DNA from: Photorhabdus caribbeanensis
GTDB taxonomy: Bacteria; Pseudomonadota; Gammaproteobacteria; Enterobacterales; Enterobacteriaceae
Length of the DNA stretch: 64,000 nt
Direction: 5' to 3'
Assembly (NCBI RefSeq): GCF_018448885.1
Contig: NZ_RCWB01000031.1
Location: forward strand, 1-64,000
Shown: in pieces, positions 1 to 9,516 of the stretch
How the letters are laid out: each line of letters starts with the position of its first letter
Position numbering within the stretch: the stretch's first letter is position 1
Program-made: the position numbers and the translations under genes
The notes under the pieces: generated by a model
Databases searched by the model: none
The model's input: the letters and a program-made list of their open reading frames with translations, nothing else
What the model was told of the DNA's origin: nothing

Positions 1-377
1 TGATCCGGGCCGGTCAATACCCGGACTTAACACCACTGCCGGGCAGTGTCCCGGAGAGTTATTTTGCTATTAACCAACTGATACGCCCAATACGAGTCAT
101 TCCCCGCGAAGGCCATTCCCTGCACTTTTATGGCGAAGGTCATTTTGATGATATTTCCACACTGGCCTGGTATGCCCGTTATGACCGGGGACCGCTGCAT
201 GTAACCCCTTTGAGAGGTGATCATCCGGCACTGGTCAGCGGGATCTGGCGAACCGATAGCCTGCCTGGCCAGCAGTATTTCTTTGCTCAGGGGGCGATGT
301 CTTTTGATGTTGAAGGTGCAGAACCGGGCACAACCCTCTGGCATCTGGTACGGGAAGCGGCAAATATGTGGGAATAA
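1..377 (+). CDS. DUF3396 (T6SS immunity family) protein, C-terminal fragment cut by window edge
   Basis: Only the last ~124 codons are in the window, reading in frame from base 3 to the TAA at 375-377. They are nearly identical to the C-terminal ends of the two complete genes that follow, including the motif RPIRVIPREGHSLHFYGEG and the ending FDVEGAE-GTT-WHL. The family is DUF3396, classed as type VI secretion immunity (TsiV-like). From base ~60 to ~265 it matches the third copy (about 2424-2629) base for base and not the second, which suggests gene conversion. The spacer to the next copy is repeated almost exactly before the third. The 5' end lies outside the window. Confidence 0.8.
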   Translation, partial: IRAGQYPDLTPLPGSVPESYFAINQLIRPIRVIPREGHSLHFYGEGHFDDISTLAWYARYDRGPLHVTPLRGDHPALVSGIWRTDSLPGQQYFFAQGAMSFDVEGAEPGTTLWHLVREAANMWE

Positions 378-411
378 CAGATTATCCACCGACTCATAAC
401 TTACGGAGAAA

Positions 412-1560
412 ATGATGGAAACTGTAGATGACTTTGCCCAGTTGAAATCACAACTGACCGCGTTTACCTTCCTCAATGGCGATGGGCTGACTGTTTCTCG
501 TCTTGGGATTTCTATCACTCTGTTTTTTAAACAGGGTTACACCCAGGAGAAAAAACAGCGTATTCTGGCCTGTTACCGGCGTTTTCGGGAGGAGTTCGGC
601 ACTCACCTGCGTTTTCACCGTCATGAATTTAAAGGGTTAAGAAAATATTCACCGGAAAATATTGCCAAAGTGGAAGACGGTATTCTTAATCAGAAAAAAA
701 ACCAGCTTTCTAGCTGGGATGTTAGTGATGCTAGAAATCTTTATGAAGCTCCTCTCTATCTGATGCATTATCTGGATTCCCGAGAAATTGATGGTGACGA
801 TGATAGCTCCTACCTGAGTCTAGTGCTGCCCTGGAATTATTTGAAAGAGCAAGAAAGCATGGCTCGTTTTATGGCCTGGCTGGAGTTTCTGTGTGAACAA
901 CTCGAACCGGACAGTGGGGACTGTGGCTACAGTCTGGTCTTACCCAACGACTTCTATGACTACTTTCCTTTAGAGTATCAACTAGCGCAACGTTACCCTT
1001 CCCTGCAAGTGAACTCCGCAGTGTTCACAGCTAAATTACAGTATGAACACTCCATTCGTGGCATTAATTGGATCACCCTGCTGTCCAAACGATTTGTAAA
1101 CCGATTGGGTGGGGAATTCTGGATACGTCAGGTGCTGCGCCCCTACCGGGATGTGGAGATTACCCCTTATTCCAATGGTCTGATGATCCGGGCCGGTCAA
1201 TACCCTGACTTAACGCCACTACCGGGCAGTGTCCCGGAGAGTTATTTTGCTATTAATCAGTTGATACGTCCGATACGGGTCATTCCCCGTGAAGGCCATT
1301 CATTGCACTTCTATGGTGAGGGGCATTTTAATTCAACTTCCACCTTGGCCTGGTATGCCCGTTATGACCGGGGACCGTTGCAAGTAACCCCTTTGAAAGG
1401 CAACCATCCGGCACTGGTCAGTGGGATCTGGCGAACCGATAGCCTGCCGGGCAAGCAGTACTTCTTTGCTCAGGGTGCGATGGCTTTTGATGTTGAAGGT
1501 GCAGAGACGGGTACAACGATCTGGCATCTGATACGGGAAGCGGCAAATATGTGGGAATAA
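412..1560 (+). CDS. DUF3396 / type VI secretion immunity family protein, copy 2
   Basis: This 382-residue protein has no signal peptide or membrane segment and should be cytosolic. It belongs to DUF3396, a family found beside PAAR and VgrG genes and interpreted as immunity to type VI effectors. Conserved blocks include FFKQGYTQEKKQRILACYRR near the N-terminus, a Gly/Asn/Arg block (NRLGGEFWIRQVLRPYRDVE) and the C-terminal IPREGHSLHFYGEG. It starts with two adjacent ATGs (412 and 415) behind GGAG; the second has the better spacing. It is followed 34 bp later by a paralogue. Copies 2 and 3 differ most at residues ~96-125, the likely specificity region. Immunity function is family knowledge plus context, not shown directly. 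Confidence 0.85.
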   Translation: MMETVDDFAQLKSQLTAFTFLNGDGLTVSRLGISITLFFKQGYTQEKKQRILACYRRFREEFGTHLRFHRHEFKGLRKYSPENIAKVEDGILNQKKNQLSSWDVSDARNLYEAPLYLMHYLDSREIDGDDDSSYLSLVLPWNYLKEQESMARFMAWLEFLCEQLEPDSGDCGYSLVLPNDFYDYFPLEYQLAQRYPSLQVNSAVFTAKLQYEHSIRGINWITLLSKRFVNRLGGEFWIRQVLRPYRDVEITPYSNGLMIRAGQYPDLTPLPGSVPESYFAINQLIRPIRVIPREGHSLHFYGEGHFNSTSTLAWYARYDRGPLQVTPLKGNHPALVSGIWRTDSLPGKQYFFAQGAMAFDVEGAETGTTIWHLIREAANMWE

Positions 1561-1594
1561 CAGATTATCCACCGACTCATAACTTACGGAGAAA

Positions 1595-2743
1595 ATGATG
1601 GAAACTGTAGATGACTTTGCCCAGTTGAGATCACAACTGGCCGCGTTTACTTTCCTAAATGGCGATGGGTTGACTGTTTCCCGTCTGGGTCTCTCAATTA
1701 CCCTGTTTTTTAAACAGGGCTACACTCAGGAGAAAAAACAACGCATTCTGGCCTGCTACCGCCGCTTTCGCGAAGAGTTTGGCCCTCACCTGCGTTTTCA
1801 CCGTCATGAATTTAAAGGGTTAAGAAAATATTCACCGGAAAATATTGCCAAAGTCGAAGAAGGCATTCTTAGCCAGAAAAAAAACCAGCCTTGTGGTTGG
1901 GTGGTCAGTGATGCCAAAAATGAAGATGAGGCACCTCGTTATCTGATGCGTTACCTGGATTCTCGGGAAGCTAATGGTGACGATGATAGCTCCTACCTGA
2001 GTCTGGTACTGCCTTGGGATTATCTGAAAGAGCAAGAGGGTATGACCCGGTTTATAGACTGGCTGGATTTTCTGTGTGAACAGCTTGAACCGGACAGTGG
2101 TGACTGTGGTTACTGTCTGGTCCTGCCCAAAGATTACTATGACTATTTTCCTTTAGAGTACCAACTGGCGCAACGTTACCCTTCCCTGCAAGTGAACTCC
2201 GCAGTTCATACAGCTAAATTACAGTATGAACACTCTATCCGTGGCATTAACTGGATCACCCTGCTGTCCAAACGATTTGTAAACCGACTGGGTGGAGAAT
2301 TCTGGATACGTCAGGTGCTGCGCCCCTACCGGGATGTGGAGATTACCCCTTATTCCAATGGTCTGATAATCCGCGCAGGCAAATACCCTGACTTAACGCC
2401 ACTACCGGGCAGTGTCCCGGAGAGTTATTTTGCTATTAACCAACTGATACGCCCAATACGAGTCATTCCCCGCGAAGGCCATTCCCTGCACTTTTATGGC
2501 GAAGGTCATTTTGATGATATTTCCACACTGGCCTGGTATGCCCGTTATGACCGGGGACCGCTGCATGTAACCCCTTTGAGAGGTGATCATCCGGCACTGG
2601 TCAGCGGGATCTGGCGAACCGATAGCCTGCCGGGCAAGCAGTACTTCTTTGCTCAGGGGGCGATGGCTTTTGATGTTGAAGGTGCAGAGACGGGTACAAC
2701 GGTCTGGCATTTAATACGAGAAGCAGAAAATATGACGGAGTAA
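1595..2743 (+). CDS. DUF3396 / type VI secretion immunity family protein, copy 3
   Basis: This is the third tandem member, 382 residues, the same length as copy 2 and mostly identical to it. Differences cluster in two places: residues ~96-125, where polar and charged residues are replaced, and ~150-175. The upstream spacer (1561-1594) nearly repeats the 378-411 spacer, including the GGAG ribosome binding site, so the whole gene-plus-spacer unit was duplicated. The gene ends four bases before the PAAR gene and its last codons supply that gene's Shine-Dalgarno, so the two are translationally linked. Putative role: cytosolic protection against a type VI effector delivered with a PAAR tip. Confidence 0.85.
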   Translation: MMETVDDFAQLRSQLAAFTFLNGDGLTVSRLGLSITLFFKQGYTQEKKQRILACYRRFREEFGPHLRFHRHEFKGLRKYSPENIAKVEEGILSQKKNQPCGWVVSDAKNEDEAPRYLMRYLDSREANGDDDSSYLSLVLPWDYLKEQEGMTRFIDWLDFLCEQLEPDSGDCGYCLVLPKDYYDYFPLEYQLAQRYPSLQVNSAVHTAKLQYEHSIRGINWITLLSKRFVNRLGGEFWIRQVLRPYRDVEITPYSNGLIIRAGKYPDLTPLPGSVPESYFAINQLIRPIRVIPREGHSLHFYGEGHFDDISTLAWYARYDRGPLHVTPLRGDHPALVSGIWRTDSLPGKQYFFAQGAMAFDVEGAETGTTVWHLIREAENMTE

Positions 2744-2746
2744 ATA

Positions 2747-3019
2747 ATGCGCAGTGTAGTGGAAAGTAAAAAAATTATCCTTAAAGGTGATACTACAACA
2801 ACCGGAGGCGAGGTTTTAAATGGCTCCGATTTGGTAAACCAACAACTATCGGTTGCCTGTAAAGGCGACTCGGTGTTTTGTCCTGCCTGTAAACAAACCG
2901 GCGCGATTGCGGAAGGTTCTAACTTATTCAATATACAAGGAATACCTGTCGCGCAGGAGGGACACCTGGTTAATTGTGGTTGCCCGACCGGCGCTTGTCG
3001 ATTACAGGTACGGTCATAA
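2747..3019 (+). CDS. PAAR-domain protein (type VI spike tip)
   Basis: This 90-residue protein is a stand-alone PAAR-type domain with no C-terminal effector extension. It is Gly/Thr rich with paired cysteines (CPAC near residue 45, CGCPTGAC near residue 80) and the GHLVNCGCPTGA block typical of PAAR proteins, which fold into a cone on the VgrG spike. The start ATG follows GGAG inside the end of the preceding immunity gene, with the stop three bases upstream, so it is coupled to the DUF3396 array. It probably sharpens the T6SS tip or acts as an adaptor. No toxin domain is visible, so the effector matching these immunity genes must lie outside the window. Confidence 0.8.
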   Translation: MRSVVESKKIILKGDTTTTGGEVLNGSDLVNQQLSVACKGDSVFCPACKQTGAIAEGSNLFNIQGIPVAQEGHLVNCGCPTGACRLQVRS

Positions 3020-3030
3020 CTCTCCAATGC

Positions 3031-3157
3031 TATACCCGTCATCTTTCAAGCTGCCTCTTTGTTGGCTGCACTCACTCACCCCGGTCACATAGTTACCTAT
3101 GCTCCCGGGGATTCGCTCCCTGGCCGCCGCGATGCAACTTGAAATCCATAGAGTATA
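3031..3157. repeat. ERIC element (127 bp)
   Basis: This imperfect palindrome begins TATACCCGTCATCTTTCAAG and ends in the near-complement CTTGAAATCCATAGAGTATA. The core CTCCCGGGGATTCGCTCCC and CACCCCGGTCACATAG correspond to the ERIC-1R and ERIC-2 primer regions. Its length fits the usual 127 bp. It sits 12 bp after the PAAR stop codon and can form a long hairpin in the 3' end of that transcript. Confidence 0.85.
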
Positions 3158-4871
3158 AAGCCTTTAATTGAAATACCCATAAAACCAGAGCAGGTTTTAA
3201 ACGGTGATTAAAAGTTATTTTTTAAACGTATGATTTTAATCGGCATCTGGTTTTAATCGTTTTTTATCTTTTGGATATCCGCTTTTTGCTAAATTTAAAC
3301 ATTAATGATATATCGTGGTTTTACGTTTAAACGAACATTAATCATATCCGATTTATTTTGACTGACACTGTTTTACCGACATGATTTTACCAATATTGTC
3401 TTACTGGTAATTCTGCGAGTTTTTATAAATTATCACCTTTTGTTTTTTCTTTATAAGTCGCTGATAAATAGTTCTCTAGTATAGAGATACCATTAATGTT
3501 TCTTAGGATAACGCCTTTTTTAGCATTTAAATTCTGCTAAATTAATATTTTCATCTCTTCTTTATCGTATTTTTTATTGATTTTTTTCGTAAAACGGTGG
3601 TGCAAAAATACTTTAATGTCAATCTATTATATTAATGTTATTTTACGTGATTATGTCTTTTCAACTCTCGGTTAATGGTTAGTGAATTTCGACTAAACGT
3701 CATTAATCATGCCACTGAATATTTTTATTTTCTTGGTTAAATCAGTCTATTGAATAAAGTATTTAATCTCTCCCTGTTTATCTTTTTAAATAGTCATAGC
3801 TGGTTAAGCAAATGTAAAATAAGTGGAGTGTAGTATTACCGATTTACTGATAAGTGGATTGAACATAGCAGGGAATAGGTTGTTTTTAGTCACTCTATGC
3901 CTTTTAAAAAGCTGACATTAATGGACTACCTATTTTTTAATCCTTAGTTGATTAATCACCGGTAAAGTTAAAAAAGTAATGTTGAAAATATGATAAGCTT
4001 GTACAGTGGTTTTCATTCTGAGTGGTTATCTGTTTTTAATTGTAAATCGGCCATGACGAAAGGTTTTTACATTTTCTGAACCGTATTTAACCTCCTTGTT
4101 TTCATTAAACTGACATTTAGATTTCCTCCTTTTTCTATATTTGATTTTTTAGGTTTAAAACCAATGAGGGTAACAGATAAATAACGGTATTAAGATTAAC
4201 GCCAATTTATTTAATCATTTTTAATATTGCCAGCTTGGTTTTCTACAACTATAGTCTCTGATTTTTCGTAAACTTGTTACAGTCAGGCAAAATCTTTTAT
4301 TTAAGCAAGTTGGTTTAATGCGGTTAATACTGTTAAATATTTTGATAAGATATATTCTTGTTATTGGGTTAATGCTGTTATTTTTTTCACCTTGTTTAAT
4401 CAATTTAAAACCTGTTTTTTCTGATGTTTTCTCTTCCAATATCAGCATGACATCGGACTTTTTACCCACTTTTAAAAATCCTTAATCAATTCTTTTTACT
4501 TTCGATGATTAAAGTTTTTACCTGTTTTTTCGTGGTTAGCCTGGAATCTTTTCCAGCTTTTAAAACTACGCTGATAGATAAAAAAGGCTTTTTTTAACAA
4601 TTGCCCCGTAAATCCTAGCCCAATGCGAGGGTTTACGGCGGTTTTTGCCAATCCCTATTTTTCTGGCTTGCGCCACGCCAGTACTCAGAGCATAAAGGTG
4701 GCTCATAAATTCATAGTTAACAAACCATCTTTCCCTCCATCTACTTAGTCATCCGACAATTCACTAAATTTGTTAGCTTTCTTGCAGATTTAGTTGATTA
4801 ATTTGCACAACCTGCCTTTCCTGCACATCATATAAATTATTTCATTAACCATTATCCATTAACGAAAACTT
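3158..4871. other. 1.7-kb gene-free, T-rich region upstream of uhpA-like gene
   Basis: No ORF here is convincing. Long stretches are strongly T-rich on the plus strand with recurring GTTTTAA, TTTTTA and CATTAATCAT words. An 82-codon minus-strand ORF (4221-4469, GTG start) has only weak support. A hairpin with one G-U pair lies at 4606-4638. The last ~150 bp should hold the promoter of the sensor operon, but I could not assign a clear -35/-10. Confidence 0.5.
4606..4646 (+). terminator. Possible rho-independent terminator or hairpin
   Basis: An 11-bp stem (CCGTAAATCCT with AGGGTTTACGG, one wobble pair) encloses an 11-base loop and is followed three bases later by TTTTT. No gene ends just upstream, so it may be a relic or serve an unannotated transcript. 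Confidence 0.35.
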
Positions 4872-5504
4872 ATGATTAGAGTTGCACTTATTGACGACCA
4901 CGTAGTGGTCCGTTCCGGCTTTGCTCAACTACTCGCGCTTGAAAAGGATCTTGAAATCGCCGGGCAATACGCCAATGCCAAAGAAGCTTGGTTGGGTTTA
5001 CTCAGAAACCCGATTGACGTTGCTGTGATGGATATCGATATGCCCGATGAAAGCGGTTTACACCTGCTCACCCGGTTACGGCAAAAACGGCCTGATTTTC
5101 GTACCATTATTCTCAGTATTTATGACACCACGGCATTTGTACAAAGTGCGCTGGATGCCGGCGCCTGCGGCTATCTCACCAAACGATGCGGCCCGGAAGA
5201 ATTAGTACAGGCAGTACGTTCCGTACATCAAGGCGGTTGCTACTTGTGCGCCGATGCACTAAAAGCACTGCGTCAGACACCACAAGAGATTAAAGCACTG
5301 CAAATTCTGACGCCCAGAGAACGGGAAATATTTTCTCTACTTATCAATGGCATCAATGTTAAAACTATCGCAGAACAACTCAACCTCAGCCATAAAACAG
5401 TTCATGTTCATCGTGCCAATATTCTTAGCAAACTCCAGTGCAATAGCACTATTGATCTGGTTCATTACGCTCTGCAACACCAGATTCTAACGGGGAACTT
5501 ATGA
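4872..5504 (+). CDS. uhpA: UhpA-like response regulator (LuxR/NarL family)
   Basis: This is a 210-residue two-domain regulator. Residues 1-120 form a receiver domain: acidic pocket D8/D9, phosphoacceptor D54 in VMDIDMPDESG, and the K in YLTKR. Residues 145-205 form a LuxR/NarL helix-turn-helix (LTPREREIFSLL, then AEQLNLSHKTVHVHRANILSKL). Its ATG is preceded by a weak Shine-Dalgarno. The stop overlaps the kinase start by four bases (ATGA), showing an operon. By analogy to E. coli UhpA it is phosphorylated by the adjacent UhpB-like kinase and activates a sugar-phosphate transporter, here probably the downstream ABC importer rather than a UhpT. Assignment to the Uhp type rests on the following two genes. 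Confidence 0.85.
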   Translation: MIRVALIDDHVVVRSGFAQLLALEKDLEIAGQYANAKEAWLGLLRNPIDVAVMDIDMPDESGLHLLTRLRQKRPDFRTIILSIYDTTAFVQSALDAGACGYLTKRCGPEELVQAVRSVHQGGCYLCADALKALRQTPQEIKALQILTPREREIFSLLINGINVKTIAEQLNLSHKTVHVHRANILSKLQCNSTIDLVHYALQHQILTGNL

Positions 5505-7045
5505 ACAGAGGATCACGATTTGGCCTGATATCACTTTTTCTGCTGTTTTTCTATTCACTGAGTTGGCTTGCTCTGTGGACTATCAGCTTCTACCTGAATG
5601 ATAACGGGCAACAAGCGGCACTGCTTTTGCCACAAGGGTTGCGGCTGGCACTGTTTATCCTACTGGGGCGTCGTTACTTACCAACCTTATTAGCCACTGA
5701 GATTATTATTTTGCTATGGCTCGGCAGTGAACAACTTATTACTCACAATATCATTCTGCTATCACCCTTTCTCAGCCTAATACCTGCCCTTACAGTGCAG
5801 CAATTCTGGGGACGCTATACCCTGTATTGGCAACGGCTCTCGATTCTGCTAGCCGGCGTAGCCGCCAATAGTGTGTTACAAGCCGTTTGTCTGGGGTTTA
5901 CGCTGACTGTCGGCGCCAGCCATCTGTTTCTTACCTCGATAACCGGTGGCGTTTTGCTGTCACCTTTTGTTTATCTGATCCATGAATATCTGCGTCAGCA
6001 ACATCTAAGAAATATGCTGCAACCGAGCGATCCTGATCCGCAGTTACGCCCTTCCTTGTTGATGTGGTGCTGTCTATTCTGCTTGCTCGGGTTAAGCGCT
6101 CAGATCTTTATGTCACCAGAAATTGAGAATCTTTTAATCATTCTCATATTTATTCCCAATGTCTTTATGGCCTACCGTTATGGCTGGCAAGGCGGCGTAT
6201 TGGCGGCTCTGTTAGGCAGTCTAATGATCACATCAGCTCGGCAATTCAGTGGCACTTTTAACGACTTAAGCGAACTGGAAATGTTCCTGACCATTCAGTC
6301 CTTATTAGGCATGGGCTTGGGGATAGCAATCAGCCGTCAGCAACAGCTCGCTGAAAATTTGCAACGTTACCGTGAATTGCTAGAACGGGAGTTAACCGCC
6401 CGCCGTATCCTGATGAAGAAACTGATTCACACAGAAGAAAACGTTTGTAAAAGCATCGCCCGCGAGTTACATGATGAAATTGGTCAGAATATTACCGCCA
6501 TTCAAATTCAGGCAACGCTGATAAAACGTACCGCCGCTACCCCGGCAACAGAAATGATCGCAGAGCAAATCAATCATCTTGCCCAACAGATTCATCAATC
6601 CACACGTCAATTATTACGCCAATTGCGCCCACCGGTTTTAGAAGAGATGTCTTTAGAAAAAGCACTTCACCATTTGATCCATGAACTTGCATTTAAAGAA
6701 CAAAATATCGATTGCCAATTGGATTATCAGCTTCCTCAAAATCCAACGGATGAAACGGTGGTTTTTACCCTTTACCGCTTGGTTCAAGAGTTACTGAACA
6801 ATATCAGCAAGCATGCTCAAGCGACTCGAATCGCTATCATCCTGCGGCAATACCGGGATGTGATCGAACTCAGAATTAGTGATAACGGCATCGGCATTGC
6901 AGAAGACAAAATAAAAGGCGGATTTGGCCTCCAGGGTATTGAAGAACGTATCCGTGCATTAGGGGGAGATTGGCAATTAAGTAATGATAACGGCACACGC
7001 ATAACTGTTAACCTGCCCACAAATTCTGATGAAAATCAGGCATAA
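5501..7045 (+). CDS. uhpB: UhpB-like membrane sensor histidine kinase (MASE1-type sensor)
   Basis: This is a 514-residue kinase. The first ~300 residues are hydrophobic with about eight or more membrane segments, as in the MASE1 sensor region of UhpB. A HisKA_3 dimerisation domain follows, with the phosphoacceptor H324 in ARELHDEIGQN, then a HATPase domain with the N box LVQELLNNISKHA and G box GGFGLQGIEERI near the C-terminus. It overlaps the regulator gene by four bases. In E. coli, UhpB is switched by UhpC on sensing external glucose-6-phosphate; the UhpC homologue lies directly downstream, supporting the same arrangement. The stop is followed by a 90-bp gap before that gene. Confidence 0.88.
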   Translation: MNRGSRFGLISLFLLFFYSLSWLALWTISFYLNDNGQQAALLLPQGLRLALFILLGRRYLPTLLATEIIILLWLGSEQLITHNIILLSPFLSLIPALTVQQFWGRYTLYWQRLSILLAGVAANSVLQAVCLGFTLTVGASHLFLTSITGGVLLSPFVYLIHEYLRQQHLRNMLQPSDPDPQLRPSLLMWCCLFCLLGLSAQIFMSPEIENLLIILIFIPNVFMAYRYGWQGGVLAALLGSLMITSARQFSGTFNDLSELEMFLTIQSLLGMGLGIAISRQQQLAENLQRYRELLERELTARRILMKKLIHTEENVCKSIARELHDEIGQNITAIQIQATLIKRTAATPATEMIAEQINHLAQQIHQSTRQLLRQLRPPVLEEMSLEKALHHLIHELAFKEQNIDCQLDYQLPQNPTDETVVFTLYRLVQELLNNISKHAQATRIAIILRQYRDVIELRISDNGIGIAEDKIKGGFGLQGIEERIRALGGDWQLSNDNGTRITVNLPTNSDENQA

Positions 7046-7133
7046 ATAAGAATTATTCCTAGTTTCCTAAAACCTTACCCCATCCACTTTCATTAATTTT
7101 TCTTTACATTTTCTTTTCATGGAGGAGCCTCGT

Positions 7134-8459
7134 ATGCAAGCCACCAGCCAGGAACAGATTTCACAACACTATCGCCGCTGGCGTGGTCGTCTGCTAATTT
7201 CCATGATCATTGGCTATGCCGCATTTTATCTGACGCGAAAAAGCTTCAACTTCGTCATGCCCGTTATGCAATCGGAATTAGGACTGGATAAAGGGCATAT
7301 CGGCTGGATAACCAGTCTGTTCTATCTGGCTTACGGCAGCTCAAAATTTATTTCCGGCGTATTTCATGATCGCACCGGCTATCGCTGGTTTATGGGCGCC
7401 GGATTAGTGATGACAGGTGTGTTAAACATTATCTTTGCTTTCTGCTCATCATTTTCCGCACTGCTGATCATCTGGACACTAAACGGCTTCTTTCAGGGAT
7501 GGGGCTGGCCGCCCTGCGCCAGATTGCTGACACACTGGTATTCCCGCAATGAGCGGGGCTTCTGGTGGGGATGCTGGAATACATCCATCAATATTGTCGG
7601 CATTACCGTCCCAATGTTGGCCGCTTTTCTGGCGACAAGTTACGGCTGGCAAACAGCGCTGATGATGCCGGGAATTATCGGCATTTTATTAGGCATCTGG
7701 CTCTGCCATCAGTTATGCGGCATACCACGACAACAAGGTTTGCCCAGTGTGGGGCAGTGGCGGCAGGATTTACTGGAGCTTCGACACGAACAGCTATCGC
7801 CCCCCATGCCGATGATGCAGATATTGCGGGATACGATCTTAACTAACCGAACTATCTGGTTGCTAGGATTCTCCTACATTCTGGTCTATCTCATCAGAAT
7901 GGCGATTAACGATTGGGGAAATCTGTGGTTGTCGGAAACACATGGCGCCAATCTGCTCAGTGCCAATGCGACGCTCTCGTTGTTTGAACTCGGTGGTTTA
8001 ACCGGCGCCCTATTTTCCGGTTGGGGATCTGATTTACTGTTCCGCGGCCAACGCGCGCCAATGATTCTGCTATTCGCGCTTGGACTGTTCATGGCTGTCA
8101 CCGCATTGTGGCTGACTCCCATTCATCACTACGCGCTGTTGGCAGCCTGTTTTTTCAGTATCGGTTTTTTTGTATTTGGCCCGCAAATGCTAATTGGGCT
8201 GGCAGCAACAGAATATTGCCATAAACAAGCCGCCGGCACTGTCACGGGCTATCTGGGATTATACGCCTACCTGGGCGCGGCAATCGCAGGTTGGCCGCTA
8301 AGCCAAGTGGTTGCCCACTATGGCTGGTCAGGGATGTTCGCCCTGCTCACCGCCGCAGCCGCCATGATGGGTCTGCTGTTGATGCCACTGTTAATGGCCG
8401 ACGTTAGCAAAAGGGAACATGGAGTAGCATCACTACTTTCTAATAATAAGCAGTTTTGA
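7134..8459 (+). CDS. uhpC: UhpC-like sugar-phosphate sensor of the major facilitator superfamily
   Basis: This MFS protein of ~441 residues has about twelve membrane helices. It carries the N-terminal YAAFYLTRKSFNFVMPV and the loop motif GVFHDRTGYRWFMGAGL typical of organophosphate:phosphate antiporters and UhpC. I chose the ATG at 7134 because it lies six bases after GGAGGAG; the in-frame ATG at 7119 sits inside that Shine-Dalgarno. UhpC is a non-transporting or weakly transporting receptor that tells UhpB about external hexose phosphate. It could instead be a true antiporter, but its place behind uhpAB favours the sensor role. Its stop overlaps the leader of the binding-protein gene. Confidence 0.85.
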   Translation: MQATSQEQISQHYRRWRGRLLISMIIGYAAFYLTRKSFNFVMPVMQSELGLDKGHIGWITSLFYLAYGSSKFISGVFHDRTGYRWFMGAGLVMTGVLNIIFAFCSSFSALLIIWTLNGFFQGWGWPPCARLLTHWYSRNERGFWWGCWNTSINIVGITVPMLAAFLATSYGWQTALMMPGIIGILLGIWLCHQLCGIPRQQGLPSVGQWRQDLLELRHEQLSPPMPMMQILRDTILTNRTIWLLGFSYILVYLIRMAINDWGNLWLSETHGANLLSANATLSLFELGGLTGALFSGWGSDLLFRGQRAPMILLFALGLFMAVTALWLTPIHHYALLAACFFSIGFFVFGPQMLIGLAATEYCHKQAAGTVTGYLGLYAYLGAAIAGWPLSQVVAHYGWSGMFALLTAAAAMMGLLLMPLLMADVSKREHGVASLLSNNKQF

Positions 8460-8476
8460 ATACTAAGGATAAGACA

Positions 8477-9508
8477 ATGAAACTGAAACCTCTCTCTACA
8501 CTTATCGCAGCCGGTTTGGTCGTTGCTGCATTTACCAACAGCGCTCAAGCCGCCGGACGATTGATCGTTTATTGCAGCGCCACTAACGCTATGTGTGAAA
8601 CTGAAACCAGAGCATTCGGTGAAAAATACAATGTAAAAACCACTTTTGTCCGTAATGGCTCAGGCAGTACCTTGGCAAAAATTGAAGCCGAAAAACGCAA
8701 TCCACAAGCGGATGTCTGGTACGGCGGGACTCTGGACCCACAATCTCAAGCGGGAGAGATGGATCTGCTAGAGCCTTACAAATCCCCTAATCTGACGCAA
8801 ATCATGCCGCAGTTCCGCGACCCGGCTAAACGTAAAGGCAACTACAGCTCCGCCGTTTATGTCGGTATTCTTGGCTACGGCGTCAACACTGAACGCCTAA
8901 AAGAGAAAAATCTGCCGATTCCAACCTGCTGGAAAGATCTCACCAAACCAATATATAAAGGCGAAATTCAGATTGCCGATCCTCAAAGTTCAGGCACCGC
9001 ATACACTGCATTAGCGACCTTTGTTCAGTTATGGGGCAAAGATCAGGCATTTGATTATCTGAAAAAACTAAACGCTAATATTTCTCAGTACACCAAATCC
9101 GGCATTGCCCCAGCACGAAATGCCGCCCGCGGCGAATCCGCGATTGGTATCGGTTTCCTGCATGATTACTCATTAGAAATAGAAAATGGCGCACCACTAA
9201 AACTTATCGCGCCATGTGAAAGCACCGGTTATGAAATCGGCGGCGTAAGTATCATCAAAAATGCCCGCAATATGGACAACGCCAAACTGTTTGTTGACTG
9301 GGTGTTATCCAAAGAAGCACAAGAATTGAGCTGGAAGAAAGGGAAAGCTTATCAGATCCTGACCAACACCAAGGCGAAAGCGGCTCCTTTGGCACTTAAA
9401 TTATCCGATCTGAAACTAATCAATTACGACATGGATAAATATGGCGCCAGTGATGTACGCAAAGAATTAATTACCAAATGGGTGACAGAAGTGAAAATGG
9501 CGAAATAA
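8477..9508 (+). CDS. afuA: Periplasmic substrate-binding protein, AfuA-type (sugar-phosphate or iron ABC importer)
   Basis: The mature protein is ~320 residues after a clear signal peptide (KLKPL, hydrophobic core, cleavage after NSAQAA). The start at 8477 is chosen because AAGGA lies just upstream and the signal peptide begins there. It belongs to the periplasmic binding family 1/Fbp-like group: LIVYCSATNAMCE at the mature N-terminus, GSGSTLAKIEAEKRNPQADVWYGG, and DPQSSGTAYT. AfuA proteins were first called ferric-binding, but those of Actinobacillus and Citrobacter bind hexose phosphates. The uhpABC-like genes immediately upstream support that role here. Ferric iron remains an alternative. 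A hairpin at 9517-9540 follows the stop. Confidence 0.82.
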   Translation: MKLKPLSTLIAAGLVVAAFTNSAQAAGRLIVYCSATNAMCETETRAFGEKYNVKTTFVRNGSGSTLAKIEAEKRNPQADVWYGGTLDPQSQAGEMDLLEPYKSPNLTQIMPQFRDPAKRKGNYSSAVYVGILGYGVNTERLKEKNLPIPTCWKDLTKPIYKGEIQIADPQSSGTAYTALATFVQLWGKDQAFDYLKKLNANISQYTKSGIAPARNAARGESAIGIGFLHDYSLEIENGAPLKLIAPCESTGYEIGGVSIIKNARNMDNAKLFVDWVLSKEAQELSWKKGKAYQILTNTKAKAAPLALKLSDLKLINYDMDKYGASDVRKELITKWVTEVKMAK

Positions 9509-9516
9509 AGCCAGTC

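Noticed and set aside
2653-3042. 129-codon minus-strand ORF opposite the PAAR gene
   Set aside because: It is the reverse complement of the DUF3396 and PAAR coding sequences; the plus-strand genes explain the open frame.
4221-4469. 82-codon minus-strand ORF with a GTG start and AAGGA upstream
   Set aside because: Composition matches the surrounding AT-rich DNA, no domain is recognisable, and no other signal supports it.
7565-7846. 93-codon ORF on the plus strand inside the UhpC-like gene
   Set aside because: It lies wholly within a well-supported MFS gene in another frame and has no ribosome site of its own.
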